A program made the position numbers and the translations under genes. 64,000 nucleotides of DNA, taken from Micromonospora cabrerizensis. GTDB taxonomy: Bacteria > Actinomycetota > Actinomycetes > Mycobacteriales > Micromonosporaceae. Below, one piece after another: positions 17,565 through 24,768 of the stretch. Under the pieces are notes generated by a model. The model was not told the origin of the DNA. It worked only from the letters and a program-made list of their open reading frames with translations, and did not search any database. Numbering within the stretch: the first letter of the stretch is position 1; every line of letters begins with the position of its first letter. Where the stretch lies: contig NZ_JAKKFI010000040.1 in NCBI RefSeq assembly GCF_022230955.1, forward strand, positions 1 to 64,000. Reading direction: 5' to 3'.

Positions 17565-17641
17565 GATCGGCACGGTAACAAGCTGAGCGCCCGTTAAGAA
17601 GCCGCCCTGCGCACAGACCCCCGGCCCGTGCGGTGCGGTCC

Positions 17642-18820
17642 TTACCTGCGGGCGACGCCGTCGCGGCGGGCCGCCTCGGCGACCGCCTCGGCCACGGCCG
17701 GCGCGACGCGCGGGTCGAGCGGGGACGGGACGATCGCGTCGACGGTCAGCGACTCGGCCACCACACCGGCGATGGCGTCCGCGGCGGCGACCTTCATCGC
17801 CTCGGTGATCCGGGTGGCGCCGGCGTCGAGCGCGCCGCGGAACACCCCGGGGAAGGCCAGCACGTTGTTGATCTGGTTGGGGTAGTCACTGCGCCCGGTG
17901 GCGACCACCGCGACGTGCCGGGCGGCCACCTCGGGGTGCACCTCCGGGGTCGGGTTGGCCAGTGCGAACACGATCCCGTCGGGCGCCATGCCGGCCACCG
18001 CGCTCTCGGGGATCTGCCCACCGGAGACCCCGATCAGCACGTCCGCGCCGCGCAGCGCCTCGGTGATGCCGCCGTGGCGACCGTCGGCGTTGGTGCTCTC
18101 CGCCAGCTCGGCCTTGGTGCCGGTCAGCTCCTTGCGGTGCCGGCCGATGATCCCCTTGGAGTCGCAGACCACCACCTGGTCGGGGTTGACGCCCCCGGCG
18201 ATCAGCATCTTCGTCACGGCCACCCCGGCCGCGCCCGCGCCGCTCACCGCCACCCGCAGGTCACCCAGCTTGCGGTCGAGCAGGCTGGCGGCGTTGCGCA
18301 GCGCGGCCAGCACCACGATCGCGGTGCCGTGCTGGTCGTCGTGGAAGACCGGGATGTCCAGCGCCTCGTCGAGCCGGCGCTCCACCTCGAAGCAGCGGGG
18401 AGCGCTGATGTCCTCCAGGTTGATCCCGCCGAACGACGGGGCCAGTGCCCGCACCACGGCCACGATCTCGTCCACGTCCTGGGTGTCCAGACAGATCGGC
18501 ACCGCGTCCACCCCGCCGAACTGCTTGAACAGCACCGCCTTGCCCTCCATCACCGGCAGCGCCGCGCGCGGGCCGATGTTGCCGAGCCCGAGCACCGCCG
18601 AGCCGTCGGTGACCACCGCGACGGCGTGCGCCGCCCAGGTGTAGTCGTCGGCCAGGTCGGGGTCGGCGGCGATCGCCTCACACACCCGGGCCACCCCCGG
18701 GGTGTACGCCAGGGAGAGGTCCTCCCGGCTGGTGAGCGGCACGGTCGAGGCGACGGCCATCTTGCCGCCCCGGTGCAGCAGGAAGACGGGATCAGCAGGG
18801 TCCACGGTGGACGAAGACAT
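17642..18820 (-). CDS. NAD(P)-dependent malic enzyme
   Basis: The enzyme decarboxylates malate oxidatively to pyruvate and feeds the central metabolism also served by kgd and pta in this window. The 392-residue protein is the short bacterial type without a PTA-like C-terminal domain. The malate-binding N-terminal domain contains LAYTPGVARVCEAI, and the metal-binding segment is FGGINLEDISAPRCFEVE followed by PVFHDDQHGTAIV. The NAD domain has VAVSGAGAAGVAVTKML. FALANPTPEV completes the family pattern. ATG start at 18820. It is monocistronic. Confidence 0.95.
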   Translation of the reverse strand: MSSSTVDPADPVFLLHRGGKMAVASTVPLTSREDLSLAYTPGVARVCEAIAADPDLADDYTWAAHAVAVVTDGSAVLGLGNIGPRAALPVMEGKAVLFKQFGGVDAVPICLDTQDVDEIVAVVRALAPSFGGINLEDISAPRCFEVERRLDEALDIPVFHDDQHGTAIVVLAALRNAASLLDRKLGDLRVAVSGAGAAGVAVTKMLIAGGVNPDQVVVCDSKGIIGRHRKELTGTKAELAESTNADGRHGGITEALRGADVLIGVSGGQIPESAVAGMAPDGIVFALANPTPEVHPEVAARHVAVVATGRSDYPNQINNVLAFPGVFRGALDAGATRITEAMKVAAADAIAGVVAESLTVDAIVPSPLDPRVAPAVAEAVAEAARRDGVARR

Positions 18821-18963
18821 GGTGGTGACTCCAGTATCTGTCGAGCAGACGGGGCGGCCGGCCCTGCCGCGAGGTGGGCGGCGAGCGGTGGCACGCGGTG
18901 CGGGGGGTCACCCGGGCACTTTCCGAGCATAGTGTCGACACTGCCCCTCGGATGTGAGCAGGG

Positions 18964-19314
18964 TCATATCCGTCGGCGAGGAACCCGCCCCGGGCGTGGC
19001 CAGTAGCGCGCCACCACCCGTCCCCGTACGTCGGCCACCCCGTACGCCCGGGAGTCGTCGGTGATCAGGTCGTTGTCCCCCCGCAGCCACCAGCCGCCGT
19101 CCTGCGGCCGGACCGCGCGCTTCACCACCAGCAGCTCGGGACGGGTCCGGAAGACCGCGACCACCACGTCCCCGGGTCGGATCGGGCGGCCACCGGGGCG
19201 TACCAGCACCGCGTCGCCGTGCCGCAGTGTCGGCGCCATGGACGGCCCGGTAACCAGAACGGCGGTCAACGGTCGCCGCAACCGGGCCGCCTCACCCGGG
19301 TGATCGGTGTCCAC
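18964..19314 (-). CDS. sodX: nickel-type superoxide dismutase maturation protease (S26 family)
   Basis: The 116-residue serine protease of the signal-peptidase family has catalytic Ser25 in VTGPSMAPTL, the general base Lys65 in LLVVKRAV and the RGDN(D/N)-type box WLRGDNDLITDDSR. No membrane segment precedes the Ser, as expected for the small soluble SodX type that removes the short leader of Ni-SOD in the cytoplasm. It is divergent from sodN, 84 bases away. The frame is open far upstream. The GTG at 19312-19314 is chosen because GGAGG lies eight bases before it; GTG at 19323 is the alternative. Some annotations call such proteins simply signal peptidase I. Confidence 0.9.
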   Translation of the reverse strand: MDTDHPGEAARLRRPLTAVLVTGPSMAPTLRHGDAVLVRPGGRPIRPGDVVVAVFRTRPELLVVKRAVRPQDGGWWLRGDNDLITDDSRAYGVADVRGRVVARYWPRPGRVPRRRI

Positions 19315-19398
19315 TGGTTTCACCTCCACCCGGTTCGGGGAGCATTCCCAGGAGTAATGTCGCCTTTGATCATCGCAAACTTCCCATGGAGGATCCCG

Positions 19399-19803
19399 AT
19401 GCGACTTCCGCGCATCCTTGCGCCCCGCGTCACCGCGAGCGCTCACTGCGACCTGCCGTGCGGCGTCTACGACCCGGCCCAGGCCCGGATCGAGGCCGAA
19501 TCGGTCAAAATGATCTGCGAGAAGTACCAGGCGAACACCGACCCGGAGTTCCGCACCCGCTCCATCATCATCAAGGAGCAGCGCGCCGAGCTGGTCAAGC
19601 ACCACCTGTGGGTGCTGTGGACCGACTACTTCAAGGCGCCGCACTTCGAGAAGTACCCGAACCTGCACACCCTGTTCAACGAGGCCACCAAGCTCGCCGG
19701 CGCCGGTGGCGTCAAGGGCAGCCTCGACCCGGCCACCGCCGACAAGCTGCTCGCGAAGATCGACGAGATCTCGAAGATCTTCTGGGAGACCAAGAAGGCG
19801 TGA
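19399..19803 (+). CDS. sodN: superoxide dismutase, Ni type
   Basis: The cytoplasmic nickel superoxide dismutase precursor is 134 residues long. A 15-residue leader ends ASA and is followed by the nickel hook His16-Cys17-Asp-Leu-Pro-Cys21-Gly-Val-Tyr. After cleavage by SodX the new N-terminal His, its amide and the two Cys residues bind Ni. The four-helix body follows (CEKYQANTDPEFRTR, HHLWVLWTDYFK). The start is set by GGAGG seven bases upstream. The stop overlaps the GTG of an acetyltransferase gene, so sodN heads a two-gene operon. The 84-base spacer shared with sodX must hold both promoters. Members in Streptomyces are nickel-induced; no clear Nur box was found here. Confidence 0.97.
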   Translation: MRLPRILAPRVTASAHCDLPCGVYDPAQARIEAESVKMICEKYQANTDPEFRTRSIIIKEQRAELVKHHLWVLWTDYFKAPHFEKYPNLHTLFNEATKLAGAGGVKGSLDPATADKLLAKIDEISKIFWETKKA

Positions 19804-20363
19804 CCATCCCGGTCATCCCGACGATCCGGCCGGTACGTCCCGAGGACGTGCCGGCCGTCGTCGCCATGGTTCACGAGCTGGCCGAGTACGAACGTGCCCC
19901 GGAGCAGTGCCACCTGACGGTCGGGCAACTGACCTCGGCCCTGTTCGCAGGTGCCGCAGGTCCCGCGGCGGACCCGCCAGGCGGGCACACTCCCGCGCCG
20001 GCGCTCTTCGGGCACGTCGCGGTGGACGAACGCGACGAGCCGATCGGCTTCGCGCTGTGGTTCCTCAACTTCTCCACCTGGGCCGGCGTGCACGGCATCC
20101 ACCTGGAGGATCTCTACGTCCGGCCGGCCGCCCGCGGCACCGGGGCGGGTCGACTGCTGCTCGCCGCTCTGGCCGACATCTGCGTACGACGCGGATACCG
20201 GCGACTGGAGTGGGGGATGATCGACTGGAATCCGGCCGCCGGGTTCTACGCCGCGATCGGGGCGGAGCAGATGAACGAGTGGGTCCCCTACCGGCTCAGC
20301 GGAGACGCCCTGCGCCAGTTGGCCGCCCAGGCCGCCACCGTCGGCACGCGTACGGGCGACTGA
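19800..20363 (+). CDS. GNAT-family N-acetyltransferase (diamine acetyltransferase-like)
   Basis: The 187-residue acetyltransferase opens with IRPVRPEDVPAVVAMVHELAEYE and has acceptor-loop residues GFALWFLNFSTW. The acetyl-CoA site appears as HLEDLYVRPAARGTGAGRLLLAAL, and the C-terminal part contains LEWGMIDWNPAAGFYAAIGAEQMNEW. The wording is that of the spermidine/diamine and thialysine acetyltransferases. An inserted Pro/Ala-rich loop sits around residues 48-65. The GTG start overlaps the sodN stop (GTGA). This coupling with Ni-SOD is unusual and could indicate joint expression under oxidative or nickel conditions, but no functional link is known to me. Confidence 0.88.
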   Translation: MTIPVIPTIRPVRPEDVPAVVAMVHELAEYERAPEQCHLTVGQLTSALFAGAAGPAADPPGGHTPAPALFGHVAVDERDEPIGFALWFLNFSTWAGVHGIHLEDLYVRPAARGTGAGRLLLAALADICVRRGYRRLEWGMIDWNPAAGFYAAIGAEQMNEWVPYRLSGDALRQLAAQAATVGTRTGD

Positions 20364-20395
20364 CCGGGTAGAGTCCCCGACCGGGGGGATGAGGC

Positions 20396-20803
20396 GTGAC
20401 TCAACTGACTGGCCAGCCAGCAATCGACGACGACGTGGTGCACCTCACGGTGCCCGCCGACGGCGGTTACCTCGGCGTGCTCCGCACCGCCACCGCCGGT
20501 CTGGCGGCCCGGTTGCAGTTCGCGCTCGACGAGATCGAGGATCTTCGGATCGCCGTCGACGAGGCGTGCGCCATGCTGCTCGCCATCGCCACCCGTGACG
20601 CCGAGCTGGAGTGCCGCTTCGCGGTCACCGAGGACGCGCTGAGCGTCGAGGTGACCGTGCCGACCGTGCGGGGTGCGACGCTGCCCGGCGAGTCGTCCTT
20701 CGCCTGGAAGGTGCTCACCGCGCTGACCACCTCGGCGTCGGCCACGGCCGCCGACGGTCGGGCCACGATCGCGCTGCTCACCCGCCGTTCCGGCGGTTAC
20801 TGA
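20396..20803 (+). CDS. anti-sigma factor, RsbW/UsfX-like ATPase fold
   Basis: The 135-residue protein has the small HATPase_c_2 fold of anti-sigma kinases, with DEIEDLRIAVDEACAMLLAIA at about 45-65. The Mg-binding Asn of the N-box, expected near residue 60 after the conserved E56-A-C, is replaced, and a DxGxG box is not evident. The protein therefore resembles UsfX-type anti-sigma factors with a degenerate ATP site. Such genes usually precede sigF/sigB, but here the next gene is on the opposite strand. The GTG start is preceded by a GGGGGGATGAGG ribosome-binding region. The gene follows the sodN/GNAT pair by 32 bases and might share its transcript. Confidence 0.78.
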   Translation: MTQLTGQPAIDDDVVHLTVPADGGYLGVLRTATAGLAARLQFALDEIEDLRIAVDEACAMLLAIATRDAELECRFAVTEDALSVEVTVPTVRGATLPGESSFAWKVLTALTTSASATAADGRATIALLTRRSGGY

Positions 20804-20820
20804 CCGGCTCGTCACCTCAC

Positions 20821-20891
20821 CGGCAGGGTCGCGCTCCGGCAGGGTCGCGCTCCGGCAGGGTTACCTCCCGGGCGGCCGGCAGGGTCACTCG
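20821..20891. repeat. 16-bp tandem repeat at a 3' end
   Basis: The unit CGGCAGGGTCGCGCTC occurs perfectly at 20821-20836 and 20837-20852. It is followed by a diverged third copy at 20853-20868 and a partial copy at 20877-20891 that covers the stop codon of the membrane protein gene. Confidence 0.8.
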
Positions 20892-21274
20892 AAGCCGAGC
20901 GCCCGGGTCGTCGGTGGGCTGACCAGCAGCCAGCTCACGCCCAGGCCGAGTGCCATCAACGGCACGCCCAGCCAGCCCAGCCCGGCCTGGATCATGAACC
21001 ACCCGATCGGCAGCAGCATGAGCTGAAGCACGATCGCGGGGGCCCGTGCGCCCGCCTGGCGGCGCAGCAGAGCCCGGCCCAGCGCCCAGAGCACGACCGC
21101 AGCCCCGATGGCGAACGCCGTCACCAGCAACGCCGACGGAAGATCGGTGGTGGTGGCCGTGAGGTCGGCCCAGATCAGCCACACGGCGATCAACCCGACG
21201 ACGGCCGCCTCCGCCCACAGCAGCCGGACCGCCCAGCGGAGCGTGACGGGAAACGGGGCCGAGTCGATGGTCAC
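20885..21274 (-). CDS. hypothetical integral membrane protein
   Basis: The protein of about 129 residues has four hydrophobic helices spread along its length: LWAEAAVVGLIAVWLIW, SALLVTAFAIGAAVVLWAL, a helix with IVLQLMLLPIGWFMIQ, and LGVPLMALGLGVSWLLV. Charged residues sit only in short connecting loops. No family motif was recognised. GTG at 21274 or three codons earlier at 21283 may be the start; neither shows a clear ribosome-binding site. It is divergent from the lipid kinase gene, 43 bases away. Its 3' end overlaps a short tandem repeat. Confidence 0.75.
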   Translation of the reverse strand: MTIDSAPFPVTLRWAVRLLWAEAAVVGLIAVWLIWADLTATTTDLPSALLVTAFAIGAAVVLWALGRALLRRQAGARAPAIVLQLMLLPIGWFMIQAGLGWLGVPLMALGLGVSWLLVSPPTTRALGFE

Positions 21275-21317
21275 GCGCGCCACGATACCCGGGCTGACGG
21301 GAGGTACAGTGCCGCCC

Positions 21318-22268
21318 ATGCGGGCCGTCCTGGTGGTCAATCCAAAGGCCACCACCACCAGCGAACGCAGCCGGGACGTGCTTGTCCGGGCGCTGCGCAG
21401 CGAAGTCGACCTCAGCGTGCGCTACACCCGCCGACGCGGGCACGCCGTGGCGTTGGCTCGGGAGGCCGCTGCGGAGGGGGTCGACCTGGTCGTCACCCTG
21501 GGTGGCGACGGCACGGTCAACGAGGTGGTGAACGGCCTGATGACGGCCGACCCGCCCACCGGCACCGACGACGCCCCGTTGGCCGAGCGACTGCCGGCGC
21601 TGGCGACCGTACCGGGGGGCTCCACCAACGTGTTCGCCCGCGCGGTGGGTCTGCCTCGGGAGTGGCCGGAGGCGACCAGCATGATCCTCGAAGGGCTGCG
21701 GCTGGGCCGGAGCCGGACGGTCGGGCTGGGCCTCGCGGACGACCGCTACTTCACCTTCTGCGCCGGGTTCGGCCTGGACGCCGCGGTGATCCACCGGGTG
21801 GAGCAGGCCCGGCGCAAAGGACGGGTGTCCACGCCGTCGCTCTACCTGCGCTCGATCATGAACCAGTATTTCTTCGCCTCGGACCGCAGGCATCCCGCGA
21901 TCACCTTGGAGCGCCCGGGCGAGCAGGCGGAGGCCGAGTTGGCCACCGTCATCATTCAGAACACGGCGCCGTGGACGTACCTGGGCGACCGGGAGGTCAA
22001 CCCGAACCCGGCCGCGTCGTTCGACCTCGGGCTCGACGTGCTGGCACTGCGTCAGCTCCGGGTGGCTAGCACAACACGCACAGTGACCCAGTTCCTGGGT
22101 CGGCAGCCGGATCCACGAGGTCGGCAGGTGTTACGACTCCATGACACGGCGGAGTTTACCCTGCTCTCCAACCGTCCGCAGGCGTTCCAGCTCGACGGCG
22201 ACTATCTCGGCGAGCGGGAAAAAGTCAGATTCACCTCCGTTCCCGCCGCACTGAGAGTAATCTGCTAG
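21318..22268 (+). CDS. diacylglycerol kinase-family lipid kinase
   Basis: The 316-residue cytosolic kinase of the DAGK/YegS/sphingosine kinase fold opens VLVVNPKATTTSERSRD. The nucleotide-binding loop is LVVTLGGDGTVNEVVNG at about 62-78, and the conserved PGGSTNVFARAVGLP follows. The C-terminal beta-rich half includes FCAGFGLDAAVIHRVE and ends FQLDGDYLGERE. Such enzymes phosphorylate diacylglycerol or related polyprenyl/glyco-lipids at the membrane face; the substrate is not set by sequence. The ATG at 21318 is the first codon of the homologous region. It is followed by a 448-base gap before whiB1. Confidence 0.93.
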   Translation: MRAVLVVNPKATTTSERSRDVLVRALRSEVDLSVRYTRRRGHAVALAREAAAEGVDLVVTLGGDGTVNEVVNGLMTADPPTGTDDAPLAERLPALATVPGGSTNVFARAVGLPREWPEATSMILEGLRLGRSRTVGLGLADDRYFTFCAGFGLDAAVIHRVEQARRKGRVSTPSLYLRSIMNQYFFASDRRHPAITLERPGEQAEAELATVIIQNTAPWTYLGDREVNPNPAASFDLGLDVLALRQLRVASTTRTVTQFLGRQPDPRGRQVLRLHDTAEFTLLSNRPQAFQLDGDYLGEREKVRFTSVPAALRVIC

Positions 22269-22716
22269 GTCTCGGGTACTGCCGTAGGTCGACACGGTGA
22301 CCGCAGCCACACCAGCTGGTTACCGCCACACCGAGGGGCAGGTGCCGGAAATGTCAGCAATGTCACGCGGACTGTACTATATTGATCCTCGACTGTGGCA
22401 CGGCGGGTAACCAGGAAAGCACTGGAACCCGGACAAATGGGTTGTGGGCTTGCTCACCGCTTGGAGTTTTTCCGAGCGTCACCCTTGACATCACGAGCGT
22501 TCGTGAAAGTATTCACAAGCGAACTTGAGTTACCGGGACATTGCCTGGATATGCTCGTCAGGTTGAGCTGTTCCAGCAGGTCCCCGGCGATCACCGCCTG
22601 CTCACGCACTGCCGAATGGTTGGGCGCTAACTGTCACCATCGGCACGCGGATGCATATAGGAAAAGCACGACTAGCAATTGTTTGCCACCCATCCAGAAT
22701 GAGGAGTGTTGCCGCC
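22269..22716 (+). promoter_or_regulatory. long whiB1 upstream region with CRP-like site
   Basis: No gene is evident in these 448 bases, which are visibly less G+C-rich than their surroundings. A CRP/FNR-family dyad, cGTGA-N6-TCACA, occupies 22502-22517. TTGACA at 22485-22490 could be a -35 whose -10 (AAGTAT, 22507-22512) overlaps the dyad. A second candidate promoter, TTGAGT 22525-22530 with TATGCT 22550-22555, would place the dyad about 50 bases before its start, suitable for activation. Another AT-rich -10-like TACTAT lies near 22374. Confidence 0.65.
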
Positions 22717-22974
22717 ATGGACTGGCGTCACCATAGTGTCTGCCGCGACGAGGACCCGGAGCTGTTCTTTCCGATCGGGACGTCCGGACCGGCTCTCCTG
22801 CAGGTCGAGCAGGCCAAGGCCGTCTGCAGGCGCTGCTCCGTGACCGACCAGTGCCTGCAGTGGGCACTCGAGTCTGGTCAGGACGCTGGCGTCTGGGGCG
22901 GAATGAGCGAGGAGGAGCGGCGCGCTGTGAAGCGGCGCGGCGGCCTCCGGGTGCTGCGCGCTCACTCCGCCTGA
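22717..22974 (+). CDS. whiB1: WhiB1-type iron-sulfur transcription factor (WblE)
   Basis: The 85-residue regulator binds a [4Fe-4S] cluster. Cluster ligands C9, C37, C40 and C46 fall at the spacing known for WhiB1. The GVWGGMSEEERR turn and the basic C-terminal KRRGGLR segment are intact. The opening MDWRHHSVCRDEDPELFFP is diagnostic of WhiB1/WblE, which in mycobacteria reacts with nitric oxide and binds the principal sigma factor. The ATG follows GAGGAGTG. It is monocistronic with a long regulatory upstream region carrying a CRP-like site, as in M. tuberculosis where cAMP-CRP controls whiB1. A strong hairpin follows. Confidence 0.96.
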   Translation: MDWRHHSVCRDEDPELFFPIGTSGPALLQVEQAKAVCRRCSVTDQCLQWALESGQDAGVWGGMSEEERRAVKRRGGLRVLRAHSA

Positions 22975-22992
22975 TCCCCCCAACGACAAACC

Positions 22993-23028
22993 GTTACGCC
23001 CCGGTGGGTTCACCCGCCGGGGCGTAAC
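22993..23028. terminator. bidirectional terminator between whiB1 and the sulfur operon
   Basis: A 17-bp stem pairs 22993-23009 with 23012-23028 around a 2-base loop, with one T-G pair. It sits between the converging stops of whiB1 and the siroheme chelatase gene and should stop transcription from both sides. Confidence 0.85.
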
Positions 23029-23054
23029 GCTGTCCGGCATCGGGCCCGCACCGG

Positions 23055-23804
23055 TCACCCGATCGGTGTGACCAGCGGCCGGCAGGGCCGGTCGTCGACC
23101 CGGCGCAGCACCAACTCGACCAGCTCCGGTGCGTCGGTCAACGGCGCGGCGACCGACACCGCGCCGGCCACCCGGGCCGCCTCGGCCACCGCGTCGTGGA
23201 ACAGGCCCGGCGCGAGGAAGTACGCGCACACCGCGACCCGACGCGCGCCGGCCGCCCGCAGCCGGGACACCGCCACGCCGGCCGCCGGTGGCGCCGCCGA
23301 GGCGTACGCCACCCGGCAGGGCACCGCGAACTCCACAGCGAGCGCGTCCGCGACCTGGCCCACCGAACGACGCGCCCGCGCGTCCCGGGTGCCCGCAGCG
23401 GCCAGCACCAACGCGTCGAAGCGACCCGGGTGCGCCTCACCGAGCCTGCGGCGCAACCCGCCCAGCAGCGCGGCATCGACCGTCCCGTCCGCCGGGCCGA
23501 GCACGTCGGTCACCCGTACCGCCAGCGGTGGCCCGGCCTGCGCCGCCGCGGCGACCGCCGCCGGAATGTCCACCCGATGGTGGTACGCGGCGGTCAGCAG
23601 CAGCGGCACCAGCACCGCCTGACGGTGACCGGCCAGGGCCAGGTCGCGCAGGACCGCTGTCGGCCCCGGCTCGGTGTGGTCCAGCCAGCTCGCCCGGACC
23701 GGTGTGCCCGGCCGGGCAGCCGACACGGCTCGCGCGAGCGCCCGGGTGGCATCGGCCGCTCGCGGATCACGGCTGCCGTGTGCGACCACCACCACCGGAG
23801 TCAC
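23055..23804 (-). CDS. sirohydrochlorin chelatase (CbiX/SirB family)
   Basis: The 249-residue enzyme probably inserts ferrous iron into sirohydrochlorin to make siroheme, the prosthetic group of the sulfite reductase encoded in the same operon. The N-terminal half has VVVVAHGSRDPRA with a metal-binding His and VLVPLLLTAAYHHRVDIP. The C-terminal half repeats the fold (LVLAAAGTRD, VCAYFLAPGLFHDAV), giving the two-domain CbiX-long layout. The second-half active-site motif is AAAGTRD rather than AHGSRD, so probably only one half is catalytic. The GTG at 23804 is chosen at the start of homology; GTG at 23867, overlapping cysH, is the alternative. It is the last gene of the sulfur operon. Confidence 0.9.
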   Translation of the reverse strand: MTPVVVVAHGSRDPRAADATRALARAVSAARPGTPVRASWLDHTEPGPTAVLRDLALAGHRQAVLVPLLLTAAYHHRVDIPAAVAAAAQAGPPLAVRVTDVLGPADGTVDAALLGGLRRRLGEAHPGRFDALVLAAAGTRDARARRSVGQVADALAVEFAVPCRVAYASAAPPAAGVAVSRLRAAGARRVAVCAYFLAPGLFHDAVAEAARVAGAVSVAAPLTDAPELVELVLRRVDDRPCRPLVTPIG

Positions 23805-23848
23805 CCCGCCGGCCGCACCAGGGCCGGTCGGGGTCGTCGTCGGCGAGG

Positions 23849-24610
23849 TCAGACGTGCAGCCCGCACTCGGTCTTCTCGAACATGGCCCACCGGCCGGCC
23901 CGCGCGTCCTCGCCGGCCTTGGTGCGGCGGGTGCACGGCCAGCAGCCGATCGACCCGTACCCCTGCTTGAACAGCTCGTTGACCGGCACGTTGTAGCGGG
24001 CGATGTAGGCGTCCACGTCCCGCTGCGACCACGCCGCGATCGGGTTGACCTTGACCTTGCCGCGTCGCGGGTCGAAGGTCACCACCGGCGTGTTGGCCCG
24101 GGTCGGCGACTCGTCCCGGCGCAGACCCGCGGCCCAGGCGTCGTACCCGGTCAGGGCCCGCTCCAGCGGCTCCACCTTGCGGAGCTGGCAGCAGTCGTCC
24201 GGCGACTTGTTGAACAGCCGGGGGCCGTACTGGCCGTCCTGCTGGCCGACGGTGAGCCGGGGCCGGATCGACCGGACGGTCACCGGCAGCGTCCGGGCGA
24301 CCTCGTCGCGCACCCGAAGCGTCTCGGGGAAGTGCAGGCCGGTGTCGAGGAAGACCACGTCCACGCCCGGGGCCACCCGGGACACCAGGTGGGCCAGCAC
24401 CGCGTCGGCCATCGAGCTGGTGACGCAGAACCGGTCGCCGAAGGTCTGCGCGGCCCAGCGGGCGATCTCCAGCGCCGGGGCGCCCTCCAGATCGCCAGCA
24501 GCCTGCTCGGCCAGGACGCGAAGCTCGTCCGGGTCGCGCCGGGTCGCGTCGGCCGGCGTCGGGCCACCCGGACCGACCAGGCGCAGGTTCGCTGCGGAGA
24601 CGAGGCTCAT
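23849..24610 (-). CDS. cysH: assimilatory adenylylsulfate (APS/PAPS) reductase
   Basis: The 253-residue enzyme reduces activated sulfate to sulfite. The catalytic motif ECGLH is at the extreme C-terminus. A Cys pair in DDCCQLRKVEPL and the CWPC pair supply the four ligands of a [4Fe-4S] cluster, so the protein is of the APS-reductase type rather than the cluster-free PAPS type. SSMADAVLAHL near residue 66 is the nucleotide P-loop region, and DTGLHFPET follows. The ATG overlaps the stop of the small zinc-ribbon gene (ATGA). No sulfate adenylyltransferase (cysDN) lies in the window. Confidence 0.95.
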   Translation of the reverse strand: MSLVSAANLRLVGPGGPTPADATRRDPDELRVLAEQAAGDLEGAPALEIARWAAQTFGDRFCVTSSMADAVLAHLVSRVAPGVDVVFLDTGLHFPETLRVRDEVARTLPVTVRSIRPRLTVGQQDGQYGPRLFNKSPDDCCQLRKVEPLERALTGYDAWAAGLRRDESPTRANTPVVTFDPRRGKVKVNPIAAWSQRDVDAYIARYNVPVNELFKQGYGSIGCWPCTRRTKAGEDARAGRWAMFEKTECGLHV

Positions 24611-24768
24611 CGGGTCACCGACCGGGAGAGCAGCCCGGTGAACTTCACCGAGAAGACCCGGGTGCAGGCGCGGCACTCCCAGGCGCCGTGCCCCGCCTCG
24701 TTCGGCCGCAGGTCCTCCTCGCCGCAGTACGGGCAGTACAGGGGTGCCGCTCGGTTCTCGCTGCTCAC
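24607..24768 (-). CDS. small zinc-ribbon protein of the sulfate-reduction operon
   Basis: The 53-residue protein has two Cys-x-x-Cys knuckles, C12/C15 (YCPYCGEEDLRP) and C32/C35 (WECRACTRVF), spaced for a rubredoxin/zinc-ribbon fold. A basic-hydrophobic tail, VKFTGLLSRS, follows. The GTG start overlaps the sulfite reductase stop (GTGA), and its own stop overlaps the cysH ATG, so it is translated as part of the chain. Streptomyces carries a similar small gene in the same place between its sulfite reductase and cysH. The biochemical role is unknown; it might deliver electrons, metal or redox control to either reductase. Confidence 0.85.
   Translation of the reverse strand: MSSENRAAPLYCPYCGEEDLRPNEAGHGAWECRACTRVFSVKFTGLLSRSVTR

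Noticed and set aside
19346..19380. Nur or Fur box in the sodX-sodN spacer
   Set aside because: Only weak partial symmetry (TTTG and CAAA around ATCATCG) was found, not enough to name a site.
22395..22736. A 113-codon plus-strand frame in the whiB1 upstream region
   Set aside because: It overlaps the whiB1 start, has no ribosome-binding site and no recognisable features, and the region contains promoter and CRP-like elements instead.
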